Made by a program: the position numbers and the translations under genes. A stretch of DNA of 64,000 nucleotides from JAAXVQ01 sp964604705 (GTDB lineage Bacteria; Oederibacteriota; JAAXVQ01). The DNA lies in assembly GCA_964604705.1 (NCBI GenBank), contig CAZSAP010000003.1, forward strand, positions 124,001 to 188,000. Reading direction: 5' to 3'. This document shows, piece by piece, positions 8,701 to 18,382 of this stretch. Each line of letters starts with the position of its first letter. The stretch's first letter is position 1. Under the pieces are notes generated by a model. That model was not told the origin of the DNA. It did no database searches and saw only the letters and a list, made by a program, of their open reading frames with translations.

Positions 8701-10158
8701 CTACAACTTTGGACGGCGGGCATGCCAGTCGGTCAACGACTGATACGCCTGCGCCACCCGCAACAGCTTCGCTTCCTCAAACGCCGCACCGATAATCTGC
8801 AAACCCACCGGCAGCCCGCTGGCCGTGAACCCACAGGGTACGGACAAACCGGGCAAACCCGCCAGATTCACGGAAATGGTGTAGATGTCCGACAAGTACA
8901 TGGTGAGCGGATCGTCCATGCGCTCGCCCAACTTAAACGCCGGCGTCGGGGATGTGGGCGTTAAGATCACATCGCAGTGTTGCATGGCCGCCTGGAAATC
9001 ACGCTGGATCAAGGTGCGCACCTGCAGCGCTTTTTTGTAATACGCATCGTAGTACCCGGCCGAGAGCGCGTAGGTTCCCAACATGATGCGCCGCTTGACT
9101 TCCGGCCCAAACCCTTGCGCGCGCGTAGCCCCGTACATGGCCAAAAGGTGTTCCCCTTCTGCACGCAGGCCGAACTGCACCCCGTCGTAGCGGGCGAGGT
9201 TCGAGGAAGCTTCGGCCGTGGCGACGATGTAATACGTGGCCAGGCAGTATTCCGTATGCGGGAGCGAGACTTCCACAAACTCGGCGCCCGCGTCTTTCCA
9301 AACACGCTTGGCTTCATCCAGCGCCTGACGGACCTCCGGGTCCAAGCCGGCGCCGTAATATTCTTTGGGCAGCCCGACGCGCAGGCCTTTGAGCCCGCCG
9401 CTCATCTGGGTGCGATACTCCGGCACCTTCACTTCGGCACTGGTCGAATCACGCACATCATGCCCCGAGATCACGGACATGGCCACGGCCATGTCTTCGG
9501 CCGAGGAGGCAAACGGCCCGATTTGATCAAGCGAACTGGCAAAGGCCATCAACCCATAGCGCGAGACGCGTCCGTAGGTAGGCTTAAAGCCCATGACCCC
9601 GCAGAGTGCCGCAGGCTGGCGTATCGAACCGCCGGTGTCCGAACCCAATGAGAGCGGCGTAAGGCCTGCGGCCACGGCTGCGGCCGAACCGCCGGAAGAC
9701 CCCCCAACCACGTACTCGGGATTCCAAGGATTAAACGTTGGATGAAATGCGGAATTCTCGCATGACGACCCCATGGCAAACTCATCCATGTTGGCCTTGC
9801 CCATGAGCACCGCTCCGGCGTTGCGCAGGCGCTCCACCACGGTAGCATTGTACGGAGGCTTCCAACCCGCCAGTATTTTCGAGGCACAGGTCGTGGAGAA
9901 ATTTTTGGTGCATAAATTGTCTTTAAGGGTAACCGGAACTCCGGCCAAAGGACCCAAGGTCTCGCCGGCTGCACGCCGACGATCGATGTCGCGCGCCTGC
10001 TCCAGGCTGCCGGATTCGTCCACGGCCAAAAATATTTTCAAGCGGGGATTCACAGCTTGAATACGCTCCAGCGCCGCGCGGCAGAGTTCCTCGGCCTTAA
10101 CCTCTCCGCGCACCACACGTTCACGCATCTCTACGGCTGACAGGGTTGAATACTCCAT
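8701..10158 (-). CDS. gatA: Glu-tRNA(Gln) amidotransferase subunit A
   Basis: 485 residues of the amidase-signature family. The catalytic Ser-Ser-Lys region is visible as TLKDNLCTKN (lysine) and GGSSGGSAAAVAAG plus SDTGGSIRQPAAL (serines). GatA hydrolyses glutamine to provide ammonia to GatB. The ATG at 10158 is 12 nt after the gatC stop, so gatC and gatA form a tight pair. No defects are seen. Confidence 0.97.
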   Translation of the reverse strand: MEYSTLSAVEMRERVVRGEVKAEELCRAALERIQAVNPRLKIFLAVDESGSLEQARDIDRRRAAGETLGPLAGVPVTLKDNLCTKNFSTTCASKILAGWKPPYNATVVERLRNAGAVLMGKANMDEFAMGSSCENSAFHPTFNPWNPEYVVGGSSGGSAAAVAAGLTPLSLGSDTGGSIRQPAALCGVMGFKPTYGRVSRYGLMAFASSLDQIGPFASSAEDMAVAMSVISGHDVRDSTSAEVKVPEYRTQMSGGLKGLRVGLPKEYYGAGLDPEVRQALDEAKRVWKDAGAEFVEVSLPHTEYCLATYYIVATAEASSNLARYDGVQFGLRAEGEHLLAMYGATRAQGFGPEVKRRIMLGTYALSAGYYDAYYKKALQVRTLIQRDFQAAMQHCDVILTPTSPTPAFKLGERMDDPLTMYLSDIYTISVNLAGLPGLSVPCGFTASGLPVGLQIIGAAFEEAKLLRVAQAYQSLTDWHARRPKL

Positions 10159-10170
10159 ACGTATCCTTCT

Positions 10171-10461
10171 TTACTCGATGATCCGCGGGACCCGGAAACA
10201 GCCCGCAAACGGATCCGGTGCTTCGGCCAGGGCATCCTCGCGACTTAACGAGGGTGCCACTTCGTCCTCGCGCCATACATCTTGCAAGGGTAAGGCATGC
10301 GATGTCTGAGGCACACCCGTTGTGTCCACCTTGCTCAGCGTGTGTACATACTCGAGAATCTTCTCAAGTTGACCGGCATAGGTTTCCTGCTCAGCGTCGG
10401 TCAAAGTTAAGTTGGCCAACCGGGCGATTTTCTGCACGGTTTCACGGGTAATTTCAGGCAT
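10171..10461 (-). CDS. gatC: Asp/Glu-tRNA amidotransferase subunit C
   Basis: 96 residues, the usual GatC length. The helical N-terminus KIARLANLTLTDAEQETYAGQLEKIL is typical, and the C-terminus has the conserved FRVPRII region that wraps around GatA. GatC holds the GatA-GatB heterodimer together. It is the first gene of the gat operon, downstream of a good promoter. AAAGGTGAG provides the ribosome site. Confidence 0.95.
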   Translation of the reverse strand: MPEITRETVQKIARLANLTLTDAEQETYAGQLEKILEYVHTLSKVDTTGVPQTSHALPLQDVWREDEVAPSLSREDALAEAPDPFAGCFRVPRIIE

Positions 10462-10490
10462 GCGCGCTCACCTTTTTCAAAAGTGCGCTT

Positions 10491-10519
10491 ACTATATCAT
10501 AGGCGCCTACCCCTGGCAA
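10491..10519 (-). promoter_or_regulatory. Promoter of the gatC-gatA operon
   Basis: On the minus strand TTGCCA (10514-10519) and TATAGT (10491-10496) are separated by exactly 17 nt and lie about 30 nt upstream of the gatC ATG, a good match to a housekeeping sigma-70-type promoter. Confidence 0.65.
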
Positions 10520-10918
10520 GCTGTTCAAATCTCCAGGTGTGGAATTTTAAAAGCCTTAAAAAATCAATCTCAGACTGAATTTGCACGATTATTGCTATCA
10601 GCTCTCCCTCAACCCGCAAAAACCGCTCGCTTGGCCATTCTCCTGACTGTTTTTCAGACACATTGCCGATGAAGGTCTACTTGATAAAATCCTATCCCAA
10701 AGACAGCACCTTCAAAGGAACCACTCGGTTCCCCGGATGCAGATGTCCTGACCGTGGATCCGTCCTATCTCAGTCGGAGTGCTTCACCCTCACGATCTAA
10801 GCCCTACGTTCTAGAATAAAGCACAAAATTAGGATCTTTTATATCAATTTCCCGCAAGAATAACCGAACCTAAGTAAAGAACAACACACTACGGGCCATT
10901 CGGTTTCAGGAGGACTCT
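10520..10918. other. Gene-free stretch upstream of the response regulator
   Basis: About 400 nt without a convincing gene. A 43-codon frame at 10669-10800 has no ribosome site and no family signature. No clear promoter for the regulator was found, although AGGAGG lies directly before its ATG. No repeat of the families in this window is present. Confidence 0.4.
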
Positions 10919-11314
10919 ATGCGCATCATGGTCGTCGATGATGAAAAAGATATTTGTGACGTGGTAAGCATGATGTTAGGCGACCGCGCCGAGTGCCTCT
11001 CAGCACAATCCGGGGAAGCAGCGATCCAAACACTTACCGACGCCTGGGAAGAGGGCGAAACCATTGACTGTATTTTTCTGGATTTACTAATGCCAGGCAT
11101 GGACGGCATGACGGTACTCAAGAAAATCCGCGTGCTGGAACTCGAGCGGGTGAATCAAGGGCTCACGGCCGTAAAAATCATTATCCTCACAGCCACAAAC
11201 ACACCAAAAACCATCGTAAAAGCCTTCACCGAGCAAAGCGACGGTTATATTATTAAACCGTTTGATGAAGAACGACTGGTAACGGAAATGAAGAAACTGG
11301 GATTACCCGTGTGA
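10919..11314 (+). CDS. Single-domain response regulator (receiver only)
   Basis: 131 residues, a CheY-like receiver with no output domain. Acidic residues VVDDEK (6-10), the phosphorylated aspartate in FLDLLMPGMDG (about residue 55), ILTAT and the conserved lysine in IIKPFDEE are all present. AGGAGG precedes the ATG. It would relay a phosphate or act by protein contact. No histidine kinase is adjacent, so its partner is unknown. An extended helix (VLELERVNQGLTAVK) before the fourth strand is slightly longer than in CheY. Confidence 0.88.
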   Translation: MRIMVVDDEKDICDVVSMMLGDRAECLSAQSGEAAIQTLTDAWEEGETIDCIFLDLLMPGMDGMTVLKKIRVLELERVNQGLTAVKIIILTATNTPKTIVKAFTEQSDGYIIKPFDEERLVTEMKKLGLPV

Positions 11315-11447
11315 TGTACCCATTAAGCGCTGCGTAGCCTGCCGACCACAGCGCAAACACCGGACCCACTCCCCAACGGCTTTGTTTTTCAAGCAGGACG
11401 AACTCCTTCGACGCATACTATCGCCAACATTCAGACAATTCTATTTT

Positions 11448-12416
11448 TTAGTATATCAACGCTCCATTTCTTATCCTCGGAGCACCTTTAAGTTCTTTTT
11501 CAAACTCCCTTAAATCCTCTTTAGAATTGATTTTCTTTAACAAATCCGTCGTTTCGTACTTCTGCCAGCCCTCCAACCCCAACTCATAAATAACAGAAAT
11601 AAAAATTATTAAATCCAACCGAATTAAATAATTTAATATATTTTCTATGTACTGATCAAAACCGAACCGCTCATCCTTACCGATATAATCTCTTGTCGTA
11701 CTTAATATTCCTTCATGCAAATATTTATTACGTATTGTTGAAAAACCTTTAACAAGGTCGTCTTCAACTGGAAAATTTAATTCTCTTAAATAACTTACAA
11801 TAAGGTCCTGATTTCGAGAATTCAAATTTACTTTACTGCGCTGTTTAAAACCATATCTTTTTTTATATGTAAATGCCAACGATTCAATACAGGCAATTTT
11901 CAAAATATATTCGCGATCAAGATATCGTGATCTATCAAAAACCTCACCAATCGCCTGTCCTACTAAAGTGATTTGAGCAGTAATTTCGTGCAACCGTCCT
12001 ATTTCTTTTCTAGAAATCGTCCTAACTATTTCCTCAATCTCTTTATCAAACCGGATATATTTTTTATCAAAACGAAATGGATGTGAAAACCCAACTGATT
12101 TAGCTTTTGTAACCCTTCTAAAAAAATGTTCTTGGTCGGTTGGCTGCCGAAAATATGAAATTTTTAGGAAAGTTGGATTGCCCACAACACTACCAAGTAG
12201 CATGATTAGATTTGCTAACCGCTCGATTTCTTCTTCCGAAAACACTTGGCCATCTTTTCTGACTATATATCCCATTATATTTTTAAAACATTTTCTAGAG
12301 TTACATATAATTTCAGCGGTCTGTTTCGGGAGAAATCTATACTCATCTAGTATTTCAACAGTCTTATACATCGGAAAGTTAATGATCGGGATTTTCTTCA
12401 CAGGCGCCAGAGTCAC
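11448..12416 (-). CDS. Putative HEPN-domain protein (Apea-like)
   Basis: 322 residues, start GTG at 12416 after a GGGGGG run. The product is helical and charged, with no signal peptide. Around residue 240 it reads TIRNKYLHEG, matching the R-N-x3-H pattern of HEPN domains, many of which are RNases in toxin-antitoxin or anti-phage systems (family knowledge). The rest is unrecognised. The gene is much richer in A and T than the gat or polA genes, so recent transfer is likely. No antitoxin or nuclease partner lies next to it. The open frame is sound; the HEPN call rests on one motif and the flanking helices. Confidence 0.6.
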   Translation of the reverse strand: MTLAPVKKIPIINFPMYKTVEILDEYRFLPKQTAEIICNSRKCFKNIMGYIVRKDGQVFSEEEIERLANLIMLLGSVVGNPTFLKISYFRQPTDQEHFFRRVTKAKSVGFSHPFRFDKKYIRFDKEIEEIVRTISRKEIGRLHEITAQITLVGQAIGEVFDRSRYLDREYILKIACIESLAFTYKKRYGFKQRSKVNLNSRNQDLIVSYLRELNFPVEDDLVKGFSTIRNKYLHEGILSTTRDYIGKDERFGFDQYIENILNYLIRLDLIIFISVIYELGLEGWQKYETTDLLKKINSKEDLREFEKELKGAPRIRNGALIY

Positions 12417-12537
12417 GGTCCCCCCACAAGTTGCCTATCTTGCTACACACTAAAATAACCTATTGCGTTTCCAGCTTGTAGTTGCACCTAAAATTCGTAC
12501 CCACTAACTTCCAACTATAAAGTTCTATTTACTTGAA

Positions 12538-15459
12538 TTATTTAATAATGGCTACTTTACTATATGTCTCATACCCATCAGTCTTGATATGTACAATATA
12601 AATCCCACTCCCTACTGTACCGCCACCTTCGTTGTGCCCGTTCCACTCGACGTTGTTGAACTGTCCCGCTGGGTAAGTCTGATGATCCACCAGCGTGATG
12701 ATCTTGTTTCCCACCATGTCGTACACAGTTATCGTCACGGGCGCGGTCTGAGGCTGTGCCCAACGGACTTGCGCCTTCTCGTCCCGGTTGGGATTGATCT
12801 TGCTTCGGTAGATTTTCAAAAATCTATCCAACCCAAAAGGAGTGGGGGTTGGGGTCAAGGTTGGTACGACCGTAGCAACGGGGGTCTGGGTAGCAGTTGG
12901 AGTCACGGTTCCTGTTGGCCCAGCCGTGGGTGTTGCGGTAGGGGTTGGCGTAGGCACGGCGCCAGCCTTGAACTGAACCACATGCCCATTGACAGCTACT
13001 GCATAGAGTTCAGACTGTCCGTTGGCATCACCGTCACCCACCGTTAAAGCGATTAAGGCAGAACCAGCATTACCCAAATCGAACATTTGCCAGTTTGCGC
13101 CGTTCCAGCGAAACTGATACGCATGGCCATCTTGTCCAGCAGCATAAAGTTTATCTATGCCTTCGTTATCCGCATCGCCCGTAGTAATCTTGTTTACTAC
13201 CAAGGCAGAACTGTTAATTGTTTGGCTGGACCAGGCACTACCGCTCCAGGTGTACTGATATATATAACCATTGGTATTGCTGCCATAAAGTTCGTTGCTT
13301 CCATTACGATCTAAGTCACCGATAGCCAAAGAACTTATATCTGTGGTGCCAACCGCAACTGTAGCGGTAAGGTTCCATGCCATTCCCCAGTATCGAACCT
13401 GATAGAGCTTATGGTCCGAGCATCCAAAGTAAACTTCCTGAGCAAGGTCGTTATTTGCATCACCTGCCACCGAGCATAAAATATTTCCGCCAGCTTGGGC
13501 ATAGGTCCGGTTAATTAAACAGGAGTTGACCAGTCGAGTCTGCATAAGGTTGTTTCCTGATATTGAGTAAAGCTCAGCCAATCCACCTCCGGCTTGTCCA
13601 GCTCGGGTAAGTGGACCCGCATAGGCGCAAAAACTGTTGCCTGCCCAAGCGCTCCCGGACCAGGTATATTGGATGCCTCGCGGAATAGAACTTGTTCCGT
13701 ATAGTTCCGAACTCCCATCTAAATCGATATCAGCCAAAACAGCGTCTTGCATGCTGCCAGCACTTTCCGCCGGCAAGTTCCAGGTCGTCCATAATGTATT
13801 CTTCTTCATAACAAATATCTTGGTATCGCTATGAGCGATATAAAGTTTAGGTGTTCCATCTTGTTCCCCATCGCCAATTGAAATTCCAGCAGGACCGGCA
13901 ATCGGACTACCCGGTTTGTCTAAATCTACTACCTGCCACTGGACCGGCTGGGCCAAAGATGTATTTACGGTAAACACAGCTTTAAACGTTCGGTTAACCA
14001 CATTGGTGGCCAGGTAAAGGTCGTAAAGACCCGGAGATACTGGTAAAGTGATCTGTCCAGTGATACGCGTATCCGTTGCGACTAAGCTGGATGCATTGAC
14101 CGATCCGCCAGAATTGCGCAATTGAACACCTGTGACCGTTCCGAAATTCCACCCACGGAGATCAAGCGAGATCATTTGACCTGCCAGCCCACTTGAAGGG
14201 CTCGCTCCCGTAAGCACGGGATAATCCTCTTGCGTATCCAGTACACCCTCGCTAGTGTAACGAGCGAGGGCAAAACCCGAACTAGTATCAGTTCGGCCTA
14301 CTAACACTAATTTCCCATCCGACTGCTGCAAAACAGAATATGCTAATGAGTAGCTCCCAATTGCAGTTATAACTTTGCCACTGCTACCAAAAGAAGTGTC
14401 AAGAAGACCCGCTACGCTATATCGTGCCAAAATAAAGTTGTTGCGTGTACCATTGGTATCGTAACCAGCAGCAACCAACTTCCCATCGGGTTGCTGAATT
14501 ATGCCATAACCCCAAGCACCATTTTCAAAAGTAGTGGTTACCTTCCCAGAAGTTCCGAAACTTGAATCAGCAACTCCAGAACTCAAATAACGCGTTAAGG
14601 CTAAATAGGGGGTCTCCCGACCGATGGCCACAATTTTCCCATCAGTTTGTTGAATAACACTTTGAACTCCTTCTGTCCCCCCACTCATGATGGTTGTAAC
14701 ATATCCAACTGTATTAAACGTGGTATCAAGAGTTCCGTCTGGCATATATCGCACAATAATGAAACGTGCATTTGTATTATAATTATATCCCGCAACCAGA
14801 AGCTTGCCATCAACTTGTTGTGTCACACAAGATGCTTTCCCAGCAGAACCAATATTTTCTATTTTTATCCCGTTGGTGCCAAATCCTATATCTAAACTTC
14901 CATTCAAATTATAGCGAGCGAGTGCAAAACGATTGTTACTACTTCCCACTGCCACAATTTTCTTGTCCGCCTGCTGTAGTATCCCATAAACGATATCATC
15001 GCTTGTGCTCAGTGCTGTAATTGTGGTTCCGCTATTGTTAAAACTCGTATCCAGAACACCATTGGGGTTGTATCGTGTCAAAGCAAAATTTCTCTTCCCA
15101 CCACTGGTCATTGACCCACCAACAATAATTTTCCCATCGGCTTGAATACACAAACTATTCCACGAATCTGAACTTCCAGTAGTTGTTAGCGTGACCAAAC
15201 CACTATTTCCGAAAGAAGAATCTAGACTTCCATCTAAGTTATACCGAGCGAGTCCCAAAATATAATCAGCACCAATGACTCCCGAGCCAGCGGCTAGAAT
15301 TTTCCCATCGGCTTGTTGTGCAACCGAATTTGCTAAAAAATAGATACCTCCAAAATTTGTCGTAATAGTGCCATTGGTTCCAAATTTTGCTAAGGCATTT
15401 GTAGAAAGACTTACTAGAAACACAACCGTAACAAGAAGGCCTTTGTACATTAGCTGCAT
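12538..15459 (-). CDS. Secreted delta-60 repeat protein with FlgD-like C-terminal domain
   Basis: 973 residues from ATG at 15459, chosen because AGAGGGGA precedes it and a signal peptide follows (LLVTVVFLVSLSTNALA). Residues about 25-400 hold seven or eight delta-60 repeats of the form DGKI-hAAG...ALARYN-DGSLD-SFG. An IPT/TIG-like segment follows (PVLTGASPSSGLAGQ). Then come several calcium-type D-x-D-x-x-G-x-x-E blades (DLDRNGSNELYG, DGDANGQSELYA). A threonine/proline linker leads to a FlgD-like Ig domain ending KVAIIK, the style of C-terminus used for surface sorting in several phyla. Probably an exported surface protein; ligand unknown. Confidence 0.85.
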   Translation of the reverse strand: MQLMYKGLLVTVVFLVSLSTNALAKFGTNGTITTNFGGIYFLANSVAQQADGKILAAGSGVIGADYILGLARYNLDGSLDSSFGNSGLVTLTTTGSSDSWNSLCIQADGKIIVGGSMTSGGKRNFALTRYNPNGVLDTSFNNSGTTITALSTSDDIVYGILQQADKKIVAVGSSNNRFALARYNLNGSLDIGFGTNGIKIENIGSAGKASCVTQQVDGKLLVAGYNYNTNARFIIVRYMPDGTLDTTFNTVGYVTTIMSGGTEGVQSVIQQTDGKIVAIGRETPYLALTRYLSSGVADSSFGTSGKVTTTFENGAWGYGIIQQPDGKLVAAGYDTNGTRNNFILARYSVAGLLDTSFGSSGKVITAIGSYSLAYSVLQQSDGKLVLVGRTDTSSGFALARYTSEGVLDTQEDYPVLTGASPSSGLAGQMISLDLRGWNFGTVTGVQLRNSGGSVNASSLVATDTRITGQITLPVSPGLYDLYLATNVVNRTFKAVFTVNTSLAQPVQWQVVDLDKPGSPIAGPAGISIGDGEQDGTPKLYIAHSDTKIFVMKKNTLWTTWNLPAESAGSMQDAVLADIDLDGSSELYGTSSIPRGIQYTWSGSAWAGNSFCAYAGPLTRAGQAGGGLAELYSISGNNLMQTRLVNSCLINRTYAQAGGNILCSVAGDANNDLAQEVYFGCSDHKLYQVRYWGMAWNLTATVAVGTTDISSLAIGDLDRNGSNELYGSNTNGYIYQYTWSGSAWSSQTINSSALVVNKITTGDADNEGIDKLYAAGQDGHAYQFRWNGANWQMFDLGNAGSALIALTVGDGDANGQSELYAVAVNGHVVQFKAGAVPTPTPTATPTAGPTGTVTPTATQTPVATVVPTLTPTPTPFGLDRFLKIYRSKINPNRDEKAQVRWAQPQTAPVTITVYDMVGNKIITLVDHQTYPAGQFNNVEWNGHNEGGGTVGSGIYIVHIKTDGYETYSKVAIIK

Positions 15460-15523
15460 AATATCCCATTCCCCTCTCATTTCGAGCTACTTAACTATAT
15501 CGAAGTATAATTTGACCTTTGTA

Positions 15524-18085
15524 TTATTGGTTTTGTTGCATTTTATTTTCCATACTTTCTAAATCTTTAACCGCCATAGTAAATCCTGGTGCCTGAGCCA
15601 CGGCAGCCTTCATCGCACGGATAGCGTCTTTCCGCTGACCCATGGTCCAGTAAAGCACTCCTAAATCATGATACATTTCCGGTGACAAATCAGCCAAACT
15701 GTCAGCACGCTGATACATGGCCAAGGCTTCCTTGTTTTTTTGTTGCTGCTGATACATCCAAGCGAGCATGGTATATGGCACTTCCCACATTGGGGCTAAT
15801 TCGGCAATGCTTTGCCAAGCTGCTTGCGCTTGCACCCATTGATTTTGCTGTAATAAACGTAACGCAACATCTGATCGTTCATTGACCTTGGCGGAAATAT
15901 TTTCATCGTAGGTAAATAAAGGGCGCCCCGGTTTTATTAGATATTTTGTTTTAGGTTCAGGTAAAATGACATATAAAGATTGCTGTTGTAATTTAATCGT
16001 TCGGTGCATGTATCGATCTATCAGTTCTTGCCAACGCGCTACAGCTTCAGGGGTCCAGTGATACGGTTCAAAACCACGTGTGCGCACAGCCTCCTGGGCA
16101 TGCACATAAAAGTGGGTGTATCCCGCCCTACGTAACCGCAGCCAAACAGCTTCCGCTGTAGGATCTTTGTCCAGCCATTCAATTAATGGAGTCGTATCAT
16201 GAGCTGTTGCGGTTGTAATGGATCGTTCGAAGTAATGCGAACGGGTTTCACCAAAAGCATAAATTTTGCTATCTTTCGGAAATTGATTCACCAAACGCGC
16301 CATAGGTGTGTAGTCCGTCTGTAAGTGCTTTTGAAAATATGTAACTCGATTCTGCAAACCCAAACTCACACCAAGCGGATCCCACATGGCATATCCAAAA
16401 ATTACTCCTTGTACCAACCAAAAACTCAAGAAACTTAAAAGTAGCCAGCGCACTGTTTGTCCAAAACAAGGACTCCAATCTTCTACTTTTAGTAAGACCC
16501 AAGCTCCTAGTATCGCCAAAATCGTAAAACCGGAAAGTAAAAACCTAGCAATTTGTGTTTGTCGAGACCAAAATAAAACTGCAAGCAATCCAATCATCAT
16601 CAATGCATTTATAGTGACGTTATTCCGCTTTATTCTCCAACCCCAAAAAACAAAACCAGGAAGTAAAAATAAAAAAGCAACACCTATAAAAGAACTATCC
16701 CCCGGAACCGAGAAGGACTGATTCCAAAAAACCTGAATGTATTGCAACCATGTACGCTGACTAAATTCACGAAAACCGGTTTCCATAAGCCACTGAATTT
16801 TTCCGGGATGTAAAAAACGTGTGGGAATAATTTGGTATAAAAAAGGAAAGACCGGGTTACCTGTAACAATAACATTTTTTACTAGCCAAGGAGATAAACA
16901 CACAAGTATTCCAGCTCCAAGATTTACCCCACTAACTAGTATCGTCTTAACTGATTCCTTATATGTTACTACCCTTACCCCAAACAGAACCAACAGTGCG
17001 GGTATCAATGTTATCGCAGTTGTATATTTACTTCCTAGTGCTACTCCAGTTAATAATCCGGCCAACCAAAGCTCGCGTCGTTCTATATGTTCAGAAAAAA
17101 ACACATTCATCAACACTAGTAACGCGGCGATGGTGAAAAAGCTCGAACCAACATCCACACCCGCCACTATCGCATTGAGCATAGATAGTGGGATCATTAT
17201 AAAAATACCGCTTGCCCACAACCCCACTCTCTGTCCAAACCAGCGTCGACCAAGAACAAAAACCGCCAAAGTTGCCAAGGCACCTAAACTAACATGGAGA
17301 AGCCGACAAAGTCTCTCATCGGCTAACATAAGAGCCCCGGTATATAGCATTTCTATATTCATGGGCATATTGGAAAACACAATATTGGGAAGTGGTACTA
17401 GTCCACCATGTTGAATCCACTGTGTTGGTACGCCTAAGTGATAAACCAAGGCGTCAAAAAAAAGTTCTGGCGCATTTGCTGAAACATATTCAAATACTAT
17501 TAAAAGTACGATCAAACTTCCCAAAACCCAATCCACCAGTGGTGGTTTGGAACCTAGCCACCACCCTGGAGTCGCTTTCAAAACCTCGCGCTGTTTCCAC
17601 AAGTTCATTGCACCGAACGTGACAAAAACCGCATACACCCAAATAAAAATCTTGGTATGATAGCCACCCAACACGCCCAAGAAAAAAGTTCCCAACGATA
17701 AGGTCGCAAACCCAAGAGCAAAACCAATAACCACACTTTCCAACCGAGACCTCACGCTTGGGAAAAAACGTTTTTGGATAAACAACCCCGTACCCAGCGT
17801 GCCTACGCCATACCCCAACAAGAGCGCGTAAAGTTTGAACGTTCCCAACCAATGGGAGATAAACAAAGACGATTGAAACGGACCAAACCGAGATAGTGAA
17901 AAAAGCTCCGGTAAAATACTGAAGCCTCTAGGCATACGCAAGTATGAGGCATACGACTGCCAAGCCAGCAACCCCGCCCAGGCAAATAAACCAATGAAGG
18001 CTAATATTACCCAATGCTTTTTCGGAGCATTGGACATAGATGATCCATTCTCGCCATTTGTTTTCAGTGGTAAAATATTCTTCAT
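15524..18085 (-). CDS. GT-C type membrane glycosyltransferase with C-terminal TPR domain
   Basis: 853 residues from ATG at 18085, favoured by GAGGGG upstream; the frame also extends to 18133. About 12 hydrophobic segments span residues 20-570. The first large periplasmic loop has DALVYHLGVPTQW, the acidic-tyrosine-histidine motif of lipid-carrier-dependent glycosyltransferases related to ArnT and protein mannosyltransferases. Residues about 745-850 form tetratricopeptide repeats (EVPYTMLAWMYQQQQKNKEA, YHDLGVLYWTMGQRKDAIRA). The likely role is transfer of a sugar from a polyprenyl carrier to an envelope acceptor. It lies just upstream of, and parallel to, the delta-60 protein; whether it glycosylates that protein is speculation. 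Confidence 0.75.
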   Translation of the reverse strand: MKNILPLKTNGENGSSMSNAPKKHWVILAFIGLFAWAGLLAWQSYASYLRMPRGFSILPELFSLSRFGPFQSSLFISHWLGTFKLYALLLGYGVGTLGTGLFIQKRFFPSVRSRLESVVIGFALGFATLSLGTFFLGVLGGYHTKIFIWVYAVFVTFGAMNLWKQREVLKATPGWWLGSKPPLVDWVLGSLIVLLIVFEYVSANAPELFFDALVYHLGVPTQWIQHGGLVPLPNIVFSNMPMNIEMLYTGALMLADERLCRLLHVSLGALATLAVFVLGRRWFGQRVGLWASGIFIMIPLSMLNAIVAGVDVGSSFFTIAALLVLMNVFFSEHIERRELWLAGLLTGVALGSKYTTAITLIPALLVLFGVRVVTYKESVKTILVSGVNLGAGILVCLSPWLVKNVIVTGNPVFPFLYQIIPTRFLHPGKIQWLMETGFREFSQRTWLQYIQVFWNQSFSVPGDSSFIGVAFLFLLPGFVFWGWRIKRNNVTINALMMIGLLAVLFWSRQTQIARFLLSGFTILAILGAWVLLKVEDWSPCFGQTVRWLLLSFLSFWLVQGVIFGYAMWDPLGVSLGLQNRVTYFQKHLQTDYTPMARLVNQFPKDSKIYAFGETRSHYFERSITTATAHDTTPLIEWLDKDPTAEAVWLRLRRAGYTHFYVHAQEAVRTRGFEPYHWTPEAVARWQELIDRYMHRTIKLQQQSLYVILPEPKTKYLIKPGRPLFTYDENISAKVNERSDVALRLLQQNQWVQAQAAWQSIAELAPMWEVPYTMLAWMYQQQQKNKEALAMYQRADSLADLSPEMYHDLGVLYWTMGQRKDAIRAMKAAVAQAPGFTMAVKDLESMENKMQQNQ

Positions 18086-18292
18086 GTACAATCCCCTCAG
18101 GAAAAAACAAAACACTCTTGGCTGGAATTTCATAAAACCCTTTTACTGTATCAAACGTTACTTAAAGGCTCAATGACTAATTTGAGCGTCAGATATATAG
18201 TGGCAAAATGAATTTTTCGTTTGGTAGATTGGAAGAACCGAGTCTAAAAATTGCACATGGAGACAGACTTTGTCATACCGCGTTTTTAGCAG

Positions 18293-18382
18293 TATGTCAT
18301 TTCAGGACAAGGTCGAAAAATCTGTAATTCACCGGTCTGTATTCTTTTTACCTAAGATCGCTCGCTCTGCTCGAGATGATAT
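18293..18382. repeat. Dispersed palindromic repeat overlapping the HEAT gene end
   Basis: One end reads TGTCATTTCAGGACAAGG, the other in reverse reads ATCATCTCGAGCAGAGCG, and each runs toward an inward ATCT box. A related half-copy lies at 35904-35933. TGTCATTTCGAG-type palindromes are known dispersed repeats in many bacterial genomes. This copy contributes the last codons and the stop of the HEAT-repeat gene. Confidence 0.5.

Noticed and set aside
10580..10600. Sigma-54-like TTGCACG-N4-TTGCT site
   Set aside because: The essential GG of the -24 element is replaced by TG and the site is over 300 nt from the gene start.
10669..10800. 43-codon frame in the gap before the response regulator
   Set aside because: No ribosome site, no family signature, and within the length expected by chance.
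12838..12960. Tandem DNA repeat in the delta-60 protein gene
   Set aside because: It only encodes the threonine/proline linker; no evidence of a separate repeat element.
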